64,000 nt of DNA from Candidatus Gastranaerophilales bacterium (GTDB taxonomy: Bacteria; Cyanobacteriota; Vampirovibrionia; Gastranaerophilales; Gastranaerophilaceae): the NCBI GenBank assembly GCA_944323695.1, contig CALUTI010000006.1, positions 62,001-126,000 on the forward strand, written 5' to 3'. The position numbers and the translations under genes are program-made. Below are positions 17,095 through 25,516 of the stretch, piece after piece. The number at the start of each line of letters is the position of its first letter. The first letter of the stretch is position 1. Under the pieces are notes generated by a model, which had not been told where the DNA came from, made no database searches, and saw only the letters and a program-made list of their open reading frames with translations.

Positions 17095-18411
17095 AATTTC
17101 ACCGTTAAGATACCAGGTTTTGGCACCGGTAATCTTTACGTTTACAAACTGTCCGGTTAAATCTTTATCATAAGGAATATGAACCGTTTTGTTATTTCTT
17201 GTTTTGCCTGTGTTAATAAGTTTTCCTCTGCGTTCATAAAAACTTTCCACAAGGATTTCCATTTCACGTCCGACATATTTAAGATTAGACTTGAGACAAT
17301 TTTCCTGAACCTTTTTGTTCAGCCGTTGAAATCTTTCGTCCTTAACGTCTTCCGGAATAAATTTATCAACCCATTTTGCCGCGACGGTTTTTTCACGCGG
17401 GGAATATGCCGCCACATTACAGTAGTCAAGTTCAAATTCGTCAATTGCAGTCAGTGTTTCTTCAAACTGTTCTTCTGTTTCACCGGGGAAACCCGCTATA
17501 AAATCACTTGTTATGGTAACATCGGGCACCATATCACGAACTTTTTTAACAATAGCGCCATATTCTTCTCTTGAATAACGCCTGTTCATCTTTTTCAAAA
17601 CCTCTGTGGAGCCGGATTGCATAGGGATATGAAAATATTCGCAAACCTTATCAAGTTCCACAACAGTTTTTATCAAATCATCCGTAATATCTGTCGGATA
17701 AGATGTCACAAACCTTATTCTGAAATTCCCTTCCAACGCGTTCAACTCACGCAAAAGATCCGCTAATCTGTAATTCTTATCCTTAAAGTCTTTTCCGTAA
17801 CTGTCAACATTTTGCCCCAAAAGCGTAATTTCTTTATGTCCCTGTTTAAGTGCATCTTTTGCCTCCTGAATTATAACCTCAGGAAGTCGTGAACGCTCTC
17901 TGCCGCGGGTATAAGGCACAATACAATACGTGCAGAAGTTATTACAGCCTTCCGTTATATTAACCCATGCGTTTACTGATTTTACACGTTTAATTTCAAA
18001 TCCTCTTGTGTCTTCGGTTTTATGAGTTTCTGTACATTCGCAGACTTTTTCGCCGTTTTCTACAGCCTTAATTATTTCAGGAAGCTTGTAAATATTATGT
18101 GTTCCGAGAACAAAATCCACATAAGGCGCTCGTTTAAATAATTTTTCAGCTTTTTGCTGGGCAACACAACCGCAAAATCCTATTTTCAAATTCGGATTCA
18201 ATTCTTTTTTCCATTTGCCCCAGGCACCTATAAGGCTATAGGCCTTATCCTCGCTCAATTGTCTTATTGAACATGTATTAACCATCAATAAATCTGCCAT
18301 TTTCGGGTTTTCAACTTCTTCATAACCAAAGTGCGAAAGCATACCGAGCATTCTTTCGGTATCTGATTTATTCATCTGGCAGCCCATTGTTTCTATATAA
18401 ACTTTTTTCAT
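17083..18411 (-). CDS. miaB: tRNA-2-methylthio-N6-dimethylallyladenosine synthase
   Basis: Adds a methylthio group to i6A37 of tRNAs that read UNN codons. The 442 residues match MiaB in length and order. The N-terminal domain carries the auxiliary cluster cysteines (C11, C47, C80 region). The radical SAM motif is CNNFCTYC at 156-163, followed by VPYTRGRE. A C-terminal TRAM domain ends the protein. The N-terminus KKVYIETMGCQMN and the RGRE motif separate MiaB from its relatives MtaB and RimO. The ATG at 18411 follows AAAGGAAA. It converges on and overlaps the TPR gene. Confidence 0.95.
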   Translation of the reverse strand: MKKVYIETMGCQMNKSDTERMLGMLSHFGYEEVENPKMADLLMVNTCSIRQLSEDKAYSLIGAWGKWKKELNPNLKIGFCGCVAQQKAEKLFKRAPYVDFVLGTHNIYKLPEIIKAVENGEKVCECTETHKTEDTRGFEIKRVKSVNAWVNITEGCNNFCTYCIVPYTRGRERSRLPEVIIQEAKDALKQGHKEITLLGQNVDSYGKDFKDKNYRLADLLRELNALEGNFRIRFVTSYPTDITDDLIKTVVELDKVCEYFHIPMQSGSTEVLKKMNRRYSREEYGAIVKKVRDMVPDVTITSDFIAGFPGETEEQFEETLTAIDEFELDYCNVAAYSPREKTVAAKWVDKFIPEDVKDERFQRLNKKVQENCLKSNLKYVGREMEILVESFYERRGKLINTGKTRNNKTVHIPYDKDLTGQFVNVKITGAKTWYLNGEILNK

Positions 18412-18460
18412 ATTTTCCTTTCAATATATTACGATTATAATACAAAAATATTGATTTTAC

Positions 18461-18489
18461 TTGACTTTTATACAGCAAGATTATATGCT
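18461..18489 (+). promoter_or_regulatory. Sigma-70 promoter of the acyl-CoA synthetase gene
   Basis: TTGACT (18461-18466), 17-bp spacer, TATGCT (18484-18489). The -35 box coincides with an in-frame TTG, which argues that the coding start is further downstream. Confidence 0.75.
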
Positions 18490-18520
18490 GAAATTAGTCG
18501 TTTGGAATTATGGAGTAGGT

Positions 18521-20194
18521 ATGGGGTCAAGAAGATACAATATGCTTTCGGTTTTAGAAGATAAAACCAATGAATACAGTGACAGAATCGCACTTGGGAT
18601 TAGAACACCTTTAGGGTGGAAAGAATTTTCATACAAGGGTATAGGGCTTTTGTCAAGAAAACTTGCAAGCCACCTGATTATGAAAGTTCAGGTTAAAAAG
18701 GGAGAACGGGTTGCAATTTTATCCGAATCCAAGCCGGAATACGGTGCATGCGTTTTTGCATCAATTATGGCGGGAATGACGGTGGTGCCTTTGGATATAA
18801 AATTAACAAAATATGAATTGATTTCAATTCTTTCAGACTGCGAACCGACTGTTATGCTTGTATCGCAAACGTTTGTACAGATGGCACTTGAACTGCAAAA
18901 AGAAATACCCTCGCTTAAAAACATTTTTGTAATTGATGAACCGTCGTATAATTTAGGTTTAACAAGCATTTATGAGTTTGACAATATTTATGAATGCAAA
19001 TGGCGCCACAGAAGCTCCAAATCCACAGCACTTATTATATACACATCCGGCACAACAGGATCTCCAAAAGGTGTTGAAATAAGTTTTGCAAACATGTTTT
19101 CTCAATTAGATGATCTGGAAATTGCATTACATGCAATTCTTCCCAACAGAAAAGTCACGGTATTATCTATTTTGCCAATGAATCATTTATTTGAACTGAC
19201 AGTAGGATTTTCAACATTCTTAAATTTCGGATTTACGGTCTATTATACGCAAAGCCTTAAACCTAAAGACATATTGAGCATAATGGTTGAAAAAAAAGTC
19301 GACTTTATGATAGTTGTACCGGCATTTTTAAAACTCTTGAAAACAGCAATTGAAGCGGAATTAAATAATTCACCCAAATTTATCCGGAGCGTTTTTAAAT
19401 TAATGTACGCAACCGCAAAATTCATTCCGTCATATACAATTAAAAAGCTCATGTTTAAAAGAATTCATGACAAATTCGGCGGACATTTTATGGGCTGCAT
19501 ATCAGGCGGAGCACCATTGGATGTGGCGGTCGGAGAATTTTTTGAAAGAATAGGTATAAAAGTCTATCAGGGTTATGGTCTATCAGAAACAAGTCCCGTC
19601 GTATCAGTTAACACAAATAAACGCGGCGACCTTGCCTCTGTCGGACAACCGTTAAAAAGTTTTGAAGCAAAAACAGATACTGAAACCGGAGAACTTCTTT
19701 TAAAAGGTCCTGCGGTTATGAAGGGTTATCACAATCAGCCCGAACTTACTTCTGAAGTTATAGATAAAGAAGGTTGGCTTCATACCGGTGATATTGCAAA
19801 AATTACACCTGACGGACATATTTATATAACCGGAAGAATTAAAAACATGATTGTACTTTCCGGCGGGAAAAAAGTTTTCCCTGAAGAAGTTGAATCCGTT
19901 ATTGAAAAAAGCGAATATATTGCCGAAGTTTGTGTCCTAGGTATTTCAAGAACTTTTGGCTCTAAAGACGGAACCGAAGAAATTACGGCTGTTGTTGTTC
20001 CAAAAGAATACTTGTATGAAAAATATGATGATGCTACAATAGAATCGCTTGTAAGAAATGATATAAAATTGCTTTCACAGCAATTGACACAATACAAGCG
20101 TCCTACTAATATTATAATAAGAAGGGAACCTTTACCGAAAACTACAACAAGAAAAGTTAAACGTAAAGAAATTAAAGAATTAGTGAATATTTAG
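18521..20194 (+). CDS. Long-chain fatty acid CoA ligase family (AMP-forming)
   Basis: Activates a fatty acid with ATP and CoA through an acyl-adenylate. The motifs are the phosphate loop IIYTSGTTGSPKG, YGLSETSP, and GWLHTGDI followed by an adenylate-binding GRIKNMI and a C-terminal Lys-bearing KTTTRKVKR segment. The start is placed at ATG 18521 behind GGAGTAGG; the frame is open from a TTG at 18461, but that codon is part of the promoter. ATG 18542 is also possible. Such proteins act at the membrane in lipid recycling; related ones charge acyl-ACP. The chain length and acceptor cannot be told. A small secreted protein gene follows after 13 nt. Confidence 0.85.
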   Translation: MGSRRYNMLSVLEDKTNEYSDRIALGIRTPLGWKEFSYKGIGLLSRKLASHLIMKVQVKKGERVAILSESKPEYGACVFASIMAGMTVVPLDIKLTKYELISILSDCEPTVMLVSQTFVQMALELQKEIPSLKNIFVIDEPSYNLGLTSIYEFDNIYECKWRHRSSKSTALIIYTSGTTGSPKGVEISFANMFSQLDDLEIALHAILPNRKVTVLSILPMNHLFELTVGFSTFLNFGFTVYYTQSLKPKDILSIMVEKKVDFMIVVPAFLKLLKTAIEAELNNSPKFIRSVFKLMYATAKFIPSYTIKKLMFKRIHDKFGGHFMGCISGGAPLDVAVGEFFERIGIKVYQGYGLSETSPVVSVNTNKRGDLASVGQPLKSFEAKTDTETGELLLKGPAVMKGYHNQPELTSEVIDKEGWLHTGDIAKITPDGHIYITGRIKNMIVLSGGKKVFPEEVESVIEKSEYIAEVCVLGISRTFGSKDGTEEITAVVVPKEYLYEKYDDATIESLVRNDIKLLSQQLTQYKRPTNIIIRREPLPKTTTRKVKRKEIKELVNI

Positions 20195-20207
20195 AAAGGA
20201 AGGGAAA

Positions 20208-20495
20208 ATGAAAAAAATTTTAGTATTAGCCATATTAATAGCAATGGCAGGAACATTTACACCGGCTTTAGCAGGCGGAACATCAGGACAGCCTGGTGAA
20301 GTTTCCGGAAAAAGCGTTGGCGCTGCAGCTTTATCTTTGCTTATTTGGCCTGGTCTTGGACAATTAATACTTGACAACCCTGTTGATAAAAACGTGACAC
20401 ACGCACTTTTAGGACTTACAGGTGTATTCAGAATCTGGTCTTGCTATGATGCTTTTGTTGATCGCCGCGGCGGTGTTTGGCATAACAGAATTTAA
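20208..20495 (+). CDS. Small secreted or membrane-inserted hypothetical protein
   Basis: A 95-residue protein with a signal peptide (MKKILVLAILIAMAGTFTPALA), a short Gly/Ser linker, a hydrophobic segment rich in Leu/Gly/Ala (about 40-56), and a C-terminal W-S-C-Y-D-A-F-x-D motif. A good GGAAGGG site precedes the ATG. It is probably co-transcribed with the acyl-CoA synthetase gene and ends in a strong terminator. Function unknown. Confidence 0.7.
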   Translation: MKKILVLAILIAMAGTFTPALAGGTSGQPGEVSGKSVGAAALSLLIWPGLGQLILDNPVDKNVTHALLGLTGVFRIWSCYDAFVDRRGGVWHNRI

Positions 20496-20508
20496 TTTAT
20501 TCATATAA

Positions 20509-20540
20509 AAAAGCGCCGGAACGTTTGTTCCGGCGCTTTT
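20509..20540. terminator. Strong bidirectional terminator
   Basis: A 14-bp perfect stem (AAAAGCGCCGGAAC with GTTCCGGCGCTTTT) around a GTTT loop, between two convergent genes. Confidence 0.9.
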
Positions 20541-20552
20541 ATTTATCTATAC

Positions 20553-21089
20553 TTATGAGAAGTATCTTTTCAAAAGACCGTCAAAGCCTTTACCATGACG
20601 TGCTTCATCTTTTGCCATTTCGTGAACTGTATCATGAATTGCATCATAACCCAATTCTTTAGCACGTCTTGCAATTGCCAATTTACCTTCGCAAGCGCCA
20701 TGTTCTGCTTCTGCACGAAGTTCAAGGTTTTTCTTAGTTGAATCTGTTACAACTTCTCCTAATAATTCGGCAAATTTTGCAGCATGTTCAGCTTCTTCAA
20801 ATGCATATCTTTTGTATGCTTCTGCAACTTCAGGATAGCCTTCTCTTTCAGCTACTCTTGCCATTGCAAGATACATACCTACCTCTGTGCATTCTCCGGT
20901 AAAGTGTGCTCTTAAGCCTTCCATTACTTCTTTATCTTCAACTACGCCGTCGCCAACTTTGTGTTCGCAAGCATAAACTTTATCTCCGCCGCCTACAGCT
21001 TTGAAAGTTGTTGCTCCGCACAACGGGCATTTTTCAGGTGCCTGATCTGCCTCTGTTGACCAACCGCATACTGTACATACATATTTCAT
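20553..21089 (-). CDS. Reverse rubrerythrin (N-terminal rubredoxin, C-terminal ferritin-like)
   Basis: The 178 residues begin with a rubredoxin-type iron site (C5, C8, C21, C24). The four-helix diiron domain follows, with the E-x-x-H ligands seen in [10 protein letters not shown] and [10 protein letters not shown]. This order is reversed relative to classical rubrerythrin and is typical of reverse rubrerythrins, which reduce hydrogen peroxide (and oxygen in some anaerobes) using electrons from NADH-linked reductases. It acts in the cytoplasm as an oxidative-stress defence of anaerobes. Codon use is GC-richer than the neighbours, as in highly expressed genes. A Fur/PerR-like operator and a good promoter lie upstream. 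Confidence 0.92.
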   Translation of the reverse strand: MKYVCTVCGWSTEADQAPEKCPLCGATTFKAVGGGDKVYACEHKVGDGVVEDKEVMEGLRAHFTGECTEVGMYLAMARVAEREGYPEVAEAYKRYAFEEAEHAAKFAELLGEVVTDSTKKNLELRAEAEHGACEGKLAIARRAKELGYDAIHDTVHEMAKDEARHGKGFDGLLKRYFS

Positions 21090-21119
21090 ATCTAACCACC
21101 TTTCTTTTTTACATGATTT

Positions 21120-21148
21120 ATTCTAACATATGACATTTAATTTGTAAA
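21120..21148 (-). promoter_or_regulatory. Promoter of the reverse rubrerythrin gene
   Basis: On the minus strand TTTACA (21148-21143), a 17-bp spacer and TAGAAT (21125-21120), 31 nt before the start codon, with an AAAGGTGG ribosome site between. Confidence 0.7.
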
Positions 21149-21149
21149 G

Positions 21150-21164
21150 TGAGAATAATTCTCA
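21150..21164. promoter_or_regulatory. Fur/PerR-like 7-1-7 operator
   Basis: TGAGAATAATTCTCA is a perfect 7-1-7 inverted repeat, the layout bound by Fur-family regulators (PerR consensus TTATAATNATTATAA). It abuts the -35 box of the peroxide-defence gene, as expected for PerR or Fur control. No regulator gene of this family lies in the window. Confidence 0.6.
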
Positions 21165-21199
21165 TTTTTAAATTTTGTAAAGTTCACGCGCATATGTAA

Positions 21200-21525
21200 C
21201 AAAAATATTAAAGCCTGATGAAAGTTCAATTAGCTACGTGCATAGCATCCCGTTCTCGCGTTAAACGGGTCTACGGGCTGCTCCCGCCGGCTTCCACCGC
21301 CGTGTGCGCCCTTCGCCCTCTGCTCGGGATATCGGATTATTCGGGTAGAGGCAAAAGTATGATTTTGCCTCTACTTACGGGCTTAATACACACATACGTC
21401 CTCGCGTTAAATGGCAACGCTCACAACAACAACGAAAACTCAACGTTTCCGTTGATTGTTGCTCGCCTTTCGCTTTGCTCATGCCTCTGCTCGGACGGCA
21501 AAAAAAGACCTCTTTTTAAGAGGTC
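21200..21525. repeat. GC-rich non-coding repeat block with hairpins
   Basis: In the 560-nt gap between the rubrerythrin and YkgJ-like genes the sequence turns GC-rich. Two imperfect direct copies are seen: each starts with CGT(T/C)CTCGCGTTAAA (21251 and 21397) and ends with CTCTGCTCGG (21318 and 21485). A perfect 12-bp stem (21345-21356 with 21363-21374) sits between them. The plus-strand open frame across it has no ribosome site and no protein-like composition. It looks like an interspersed intergenic element. Confidence 0.5.
21501..21525 (-). terminator. Orphan terminator-like hairpin
   Basis: GACCTCTT/AAGAGGTC (21507-21514 with 21518-21525) followed by TTTTTT on the minus strand. No minus-strand gene lies before it, so it may belong to an unseen RNA or be left from a lost gene. 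Confidence 0.55.
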
Positions 21526-21654
21526 AAGGTTGGTTATTTTTTAGGTTATATAGTATTATGTCAGTTTTCTTTTTCGCACTTTTTTAAATTATCCTCAAGA
21601 TTTGTTATTGCCTTTTGCACTAAAAAAGTTTACAAAAATTAATAATATAAAATG

Positions 21655-21660
21655 TATAAT
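21655..21660 (+). promoter_or_regulatory. -10 box, leaderless configuration
   Basis: TATAAT ends exactly 6 nt before ATG 21667. TTTACA at 21630-21635 is nearby, but its spacing of about 19 bp is loose. Confidence 0.5.
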
Positions 21661-21666
21661 ATAATT

Positions 21667-22089
21667 ATGTGGATAAAATTAAAAAAATGGTTTTTATCAA
21701 CAATCTTACGCCGTAAATATTACCGAACCGGCAAATGCAAGGCGTGCGGTAAATGCTGCACACAGATTTATGTAAAACATTACAAACACGTTATTCAGGA
21801 CGAAAAAGAATTTGAAAAACTACAATATTTGCATAGCTTTTACTCTAATTTAAAAGTAATAGGCAAAGACGAAATCGGTCTTATATTTGAGTGCCGGAAT
21901 CTTGACCCCGTTACCCATAAATGCAAAATCCATAAAAGACGCCCCGGGATTTGCAGACGCTACCCGCAGGAAGAATTATTTTCAATGGGCGGGGCATTAT
22001 CCGATGATTGCGGATACAAAATGGAACCCATAATACCGTTTAAAGACGTTATGAAAAAACTATCAAAAAATAATAGGACTTTCCGGTAA
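21667..22089 (+). CDS. YkgJ-family cysteine-cluster protein
   Basis: About 140 residues with the pattern of the YkgJ (Fe/Zn-chelating) family: an N-terminal GKCKACGKCC, later C-x(10)-C-x-I-H and R-P-G-I-C-R-R-Y-P, and a C-terminal D-D-C-G. Eight cysteines in this arrangement probably bind a metal ion or cluster; the cellular role of the family is not established. I place the start at ATG 21667; the upstream in-frame ATG at 21652 lies across the predicted -10 box. No ribosome site is visible, so it is predicted leaderless. Confidence 0.8.
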   Translation: MWIKLKKWFLSTILRRKYYRTGKCKACGKCCTQIYVKHYKHVIQDEKEFEKLQYLHSFYSNLKVIGKDEIGLIFECRNLDPVTHKCKIHKRRPGICRRYPQEELFSMGGALSDDCGYKMEPIIPFKDVMKKLSKNNRTFR

Positions 22090-22144
22090 TGTAAAAGCAT
22101 ACTCCATAGTTTATTCTATAGAATATAACCGTGGAGGTATAAGT

Positions 22145-22471
22145 ATGAAAAAAATTTTAGCATTATTTATAATAAGCATTTTTGCCATGCCCGCAATTGC
22201 ATCATGTAGTATTGATTCAAATGAACCCTGTACGGCATCAATCTTAGATGATACAAATACAACTTTGCAGGAAAGAGTTCTTCCAAACCCGCTTGAAGAA
22301 CTGCAAGAGCCTGATGCTTTCCGGCCTCAATACAGAAAACCTTATTATGACGAATTAATAAACACAACACCGGCGCCACCCGCAACAGCCACAAATAACT
22401 ACAATTCCAATTGTCAATTTGGGGTGTGTCTGCCAGGCTCAAATAATATGGAAGGTGAAATCACTGAATAA
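22145..22471 (+). CDS. Small secreted proline-rich protein
   Basis: A 108-residue product. A signal peptide (MKKILALFIISIFAMPAIAS) is followed by a Cys, an unstructured Pro/Asn/Thr-rich region and a C-terminal C-x-x-x-x-C pair. A good GTGGAGGT ribosome site precedes the ATG. No family recognised; the composition suggests a periplasmic or surface peptide. A terminator follows at once. Confidence 0.65.
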   Translation: MKKILALFIISIFAMPAIASCSIDSNEPCTASILDDTNTTLQERVLPNPLEELQEPDAFRPQYRKPYYDELINTTPAPPATATNNYNSNCQFGVCLPGSNNMEGEITE

Positions 22472-22478
22472 ACATTTT

Positions 22479-22503
22479 TGCCCGCCCTATTTCAGGACGG
22501 GCA
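22479..22503 (+). terminator. Rho-independent terminator
   Basis: TGCCCGCCCT with AGGACGGGCA, one mismatch, followed by an AT-rich run. Confidence 0.65.
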
Positions 22504-22556
22504 AATTATTAATTTTTTGTTTATTTTTCAAAGATTTTTTAAAAAGAATGTTATAA

Positions 22557-22581
22557 CAATAATATAGAAAAAATATTATTG
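22557..22581. repeat. AT-only inverted repeat upstream of dnaK
   Basis: CAATAATAT (22557-22565) and ATATTATTG (22573-22581) with a 7-nt spacer, ending 7 nt before the AAGGAG ribosome site. It could be an operator or a weak 5'-leader hairpin. It is not a CIRCE element. Confidence 0.4.
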
Positions 22582-22598
22582 ATAAAAAGGAGATAATT

Positions 22599-24437
22599 AT
22601 GGCAAAAACAATTGGTATTGACTTAGGTACAACAAACTCAGTTGTAGCAGTCATGGAAGGTGGTAAACCTACAGTTATAGCCAACGCAGAAGGTTCTCGT
22701 ACAACCCCTTCAATTGTTGGTTTTTCCAAAACAGGAGAAAGATTAGTAGGTCAGCTTGCAAAACGTCAAGCTATTTTGAACCCTGACAAAACAATCGCAT
22801 CCATCAAAAGACATATGGGTGAAGATTATAAAGTAAACATTGACGGCAAAGATTACACCCCGCAGGAAATCTCTGCAATGATTTTAAGAAAATTGGCAGA
22901 TGATGCAAGTGCTTATTTGGGTGAAAAAGTTACATCAGCCGTAATCACTGTTCCTGCTTACTTTAACGATGCTCAAAGACAGGCAACAAAAGATGCAGGT
23001 AAAATCGCGGGCTTGGATGTTTTACGTATCGTAAACGAACCGACAGCTGCTGCTTTGGCTTACGGACTTGAAAAAGAAAAGAGTGAAAAAGTTCTTGTAT
23101 TCGACTTAGGCGGCGGTACATTTGATGTTTCAATCCTTGAAATCGGCGACGGCGTTCACGAAGTTCTTTCAACTTCAGGTGATACTCACTTAGGCGGCGA
23201 TGACTTTGACCAAAAGATTATGGACTGGATGTGCGATGAGTTCAAAAAACAGGAAGGCATTGACCTTAGAAACGATAAACAAGCTATGCAGCGTGTTAAA
23301 GAAGCCGCTGAAAAAGCTAAATGCGAATTGTCATCAGTTATGGAAACAAACATCAACTTACCGTTTATTACCGCTGATGCAAACGGCCCGAAACACCTTG
23401 ACTTGAACTTAACAAGAGCTAAGTTTGAAGACTTGAGCCGTGACCTTTTGAACAGATGTAAAACTCCTGTTGAAAACGCATTAAAAGATGCAGGCGTAAC
23501 AAAATCTGATATTAACGAAGTTGTATTGGTCGGCGGTTCTTCAAGAATTCCGGCAGTTCAACAGTTAGTAAAAGAATACACAGGCAAAGAACCTAACCAG
23601 TCTGTAAACCCTGATGAAGTAGTTGCAGTTGGTGCCGCAATCCAGGCAGGTGTACTTGCCGGTGAAGTTAAAGACATCGTATTGTTGGATGTAACACCGT
23701 TGACACTTGGTATCGAAACATTGGGCGGCGTTATGACCCCGTTGGTTCCTAGAAACACAACAATCCCTGTTTCTAAATCACAAGTATTCTCAACAGCAGA
23801 AAATAACCAGACAGCAGTTGATATCCACGTACTTCAAGGTGAAAGACCTATGGCAAAAGATAACAAATCTTTAGGTATGTTCAGACTTGACGGTATTCCG
23901 CCTGCAATGAGAGGTTTGCCGCAAATCGAGGTTACATTTGATATCGATGCTAACGGTATCGTAAATGTTTCTGCTAAAGATAAAGCTACTAATAAAGAAC
24001 AAAAAATAACAATTACAAATTCTTCTAACCTTTCTGAATCTGATATCGACAAAATGGTTAAAGAAGCAGAAGCTAACGCTGCTGAAGATAAAAAGAAAAA
24101 AGAAGAAGCTGAAACTAAAAACAACGCAGCAAGCTTAATCAGTTCCGCTGAAAGAATCGTTAAAGACTTTGAAGGCAAAATTGATTCTGCTGATCAAACC
24201 AAATTGAACGAACAAAAAGAAGCACTTCAAAAAGCTATTGATGAAAACAAATCTGCTGATGAATTGAAAAAATTATCAGAAGAATTGCAGCAAACAATGT
24301 TCGGCATTTCTCAAAAAGCTTACGAAGCAGTTCAAAAAGAAGAATCCGCTCAATCAGCTAACAGCGAAAGCGCATCTACCGAAGAAAACAAAGGTTCAAA
24401 CGATGACGTAATCGATGCTGAATATACTAAAGAATAA
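22599..24437 (+). CDS. dnaK: Hsp70 chaperone DnaK
   Basis: ATP-driven chaperone that binds unfolded peptides, working with DnaJ and GrpE, which are encoded 33 kb away at 55981-57707. The 612 residues contain the phosphate motifs [13 protein letters not shown] and [14 protein letters not shown], the adenosine motif [10 protein letters not shown], the interdomain linker [11 protein letters not shown], a substrate-binding domain and a C-terminal lid ending in an acidic tail ([11 protein letters not shown]). Ribosome site AAGGAG lies 7 nt before the ATG. It is monocistronic, with a strong terminator after it. Confidence 0.97.
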   Translation: MAKTIGIDLGTTNSVVAVMEGGKPTVIANAEGSRTTPSIVGFSKTGERLVGQLAKRQAILNPDKTIASIKRHMGEDYKVNIDGKDYTPQEISAMILRKLADDASAYLGEKVTSAVITVPAYFNDAQRQATKDAGKIAGLDVLRIVNEPTAAALAYGLEKEKSEKVLVFDLGGGTFDVSILEIGDGVHEVLSTSGDTHLGGDDFDQKIMDWMCDEFKKQEGIDLRNDKQAMQRVKEAAEKAKCELSSVMETNINLPFITADANGPKHLDLNLTRAKFEDLSRDLLNRCKTPVENALKDAGVTKSDINEVVLVGGSSRIPAVQQLVKEYTGKEPNQSVNPDEVVAVGAAIQAGVLAGEVKDIVLLDVTPLTLGIETLGGVMTPLVPRNTTIPVSKSQVFSTAENNQTAVDIHVLQGERPMAKDNKSLGMFRLDGIPPAMRGLPQIEVTFDIDANGIVNVSAKDKATNKEQKITITNSSNLSESDIDKMVKEAEANAAEDKKKKEEAETKNNAASLISSAERIVKDFEGKIDSADQTKLNEQKEALQKAIDENKSADELKKLSEELQQTMFGISQKAYEAVQKEESAQSANSESASTEENKGSNDDVIDAEYTKE

Positions 24438-24458
24438 ATTTAAAAATATTCTTACACC

Positions 24459-24493
24459 AAAAGCGTGAAATTCAAATGAATTTCACGCTTTTT
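24459..24493 (+). terminator. Rho-independent terminator after dnaK
   Basis: A 15-bp perfect stem, AAAAGCGTGAAATTC with GAATTTCACGCTTTT, loop AAAT, ending in T's. Confidence 0.9.
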
Positions 24494-24554
24494 AATATTG
24501 GCATGCATTATTTGTCTTGGAAGGGCAAACATAAATGCAGCGATTAAAATTTAT

Positions 24555-24562
24555 GCTATAAT
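24555..24562 (+). promoter_or_regulatory. Extended -10 box of ruvC, leaderless configuration
   Basis: TGCTATAAT, with TATAAT at 24557-24562, ends exactly 6 nt before the ATG at 24569. There is no ribosome site. Confidence 0.6.
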
Positions 24563-24568
24563 AAAATT

Positions 24569-25039
24569 ATGAAAATTTTAGGCATAGACCCGGGAATGGC
24601 AATTGTGGGTTACAGTATTGTCGATTTTGACGGCGAAAATGTAACACTGCTTCATTCCGGTTCAATTCAAACATCAAAAGATGACAGAGAATCAAAAAGG
24701 TTGTTGGAAATTTTCAACGATATGTCGACTATTGTTGAAAAATATCAGCCGGATGAAGCTGCTATTGAAAAATTATTCTACTTCAAAAACCAGACAACCG
24801 TTATGCCGGTGTCTCACGCAAGAGGAGTAATTTTAACAGTTTTGGAAAAATTCGGGATACCGATTTTTGAATATACGCCGATGGAGGTTAAACAGGTTCT
24901 TACAGGTTACGGAAGAGCCGATAAAAAAGAAGTTGATCACATGGTGAAACTTGCACTAAATGTTGAGACGCTTCCGAAACTTGATGATACTGTTGATTCA
25001 ATAGCTATAGCAATTTGCCACACAAGGAGTAATTTATGA
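24569..25039 (+). CDS. ruvC: Holliday junction resolvase RuvC
   Basis: Endonuclease that cuts Holliday junctions in recombinational repair together with RuvAB. The 156 residues are the usual length. The RNase-H-like fold opens with ILGIDPG (D7). The second acidic residue is E67 in AIEKLF, and D140/D143 near the C-terminus complete the four-carboxylate metal site. The K-x-x-x-x-Y-G-R-A-D-K-K motif is intact. No ribosome site; predicted leaderless. The next gene overlaps by 4 nt. ruvA and ruvB are not in the window. Confidence 0.95.
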   Translation: MKILGIDPGMAIVGYSIVDFDGENVTLLHSGSIQTSKDDRESKRLLEIFNDMSTIVEKYQPDEAAIEKLFYFKNQTTVMPVSHARGVILTVLEKFGIPIFEYTPMEVKQVLTGYGRADKKEVDHMVKLALNVETLPKLDDTVDSIAIAICHTRSNL

Positions 25040-25509
25040 ACAAATATGTGCTGAAACAGGTTTGCTTATTGAGTATATTTTTAGGCGCTGCACTGGGCGT
25101 AATTACGATTATTCCTTATATCGGCGAGATTGCTTTTTGGATTTTGATGTGTATTTCGTCAACTGCAGTTATTTTATTTATGACAAAACTCAATATGCTT
25201 AAAATAAATTCCGTACAGGAAAGCGCAGTATTGGGAGCAATTATAGGATTCATTTCATTTATAGGATTTTCAATATTTTACATACCCTTAGTCATTGCAC
25301 TTGCAAGATTTTTGCAGTTTTACCCGAACTACGGAGTATCAATGGCGCTTAATAATGCAAGCGTAGGGCTTATAATCGTTCTTGTAATATTTATGGGCGT
25401 TCTGGCAGCAACTATAAATGCTTTTTCAGGATTTTTAACCTATTACGGGATAGATTTTTTCCAATTATTGAATAAAAAAGACGAAGAAGAACATTTTAAA
25501 TTAAAGTGA
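25036..25509 (+). CDS. Four-helix integral membrane protein
   Basis: 157 residues with hydrophobic segments at about 8-28, 32-48, 62-90 and 110-135, and a charged C-terminal tail (KKDEEEHF). No motif recognised. It is translationally coupled to ruvC (ATGA overlap) and lies 7 nt before mtnA, so the three probably share a transcript, though the functions have no evident link. Confidence 0.7.
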   Translation: MNKYVLKQVCLLSIFLGAALGVITIIPYIGEIAFWILMCISSTAVILFMTKLNMLKINSVQESAVLGAIIGFISFIGFSIFYIPLVIALARFLQFYPNYGVSMALNNASVGLIIVLVIFMGVLAATINAFSGFLTYYGIDFFQLLNKKDEEEHFKLK

Positions 25510-25516
25510 GGAGATA

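Noticed and set aside
18461-18520. N-terminal extension of the acyl-CoA synthetase from TTG
   Set aside because: The TTG is the -35 box of a good promoter, so this stretch should lie upstream of or at the start of the transcript.
21218-21544. Plus-strand open frame of 108 codons in the rubrerythrin-YkgJ gap
   Set aside because: No ribosome site, composition unlike the other proteins, and it crosses direct repeats and a terminator hairpin.
22503-22598. CIRCE/HrcA operator for dnaK, and likewise for grpE
   Set aside because: No TTAGCACTC-N9-GAGTGCTAA sequence before either gene; only an AT-rich inverted repeat before dnaK.
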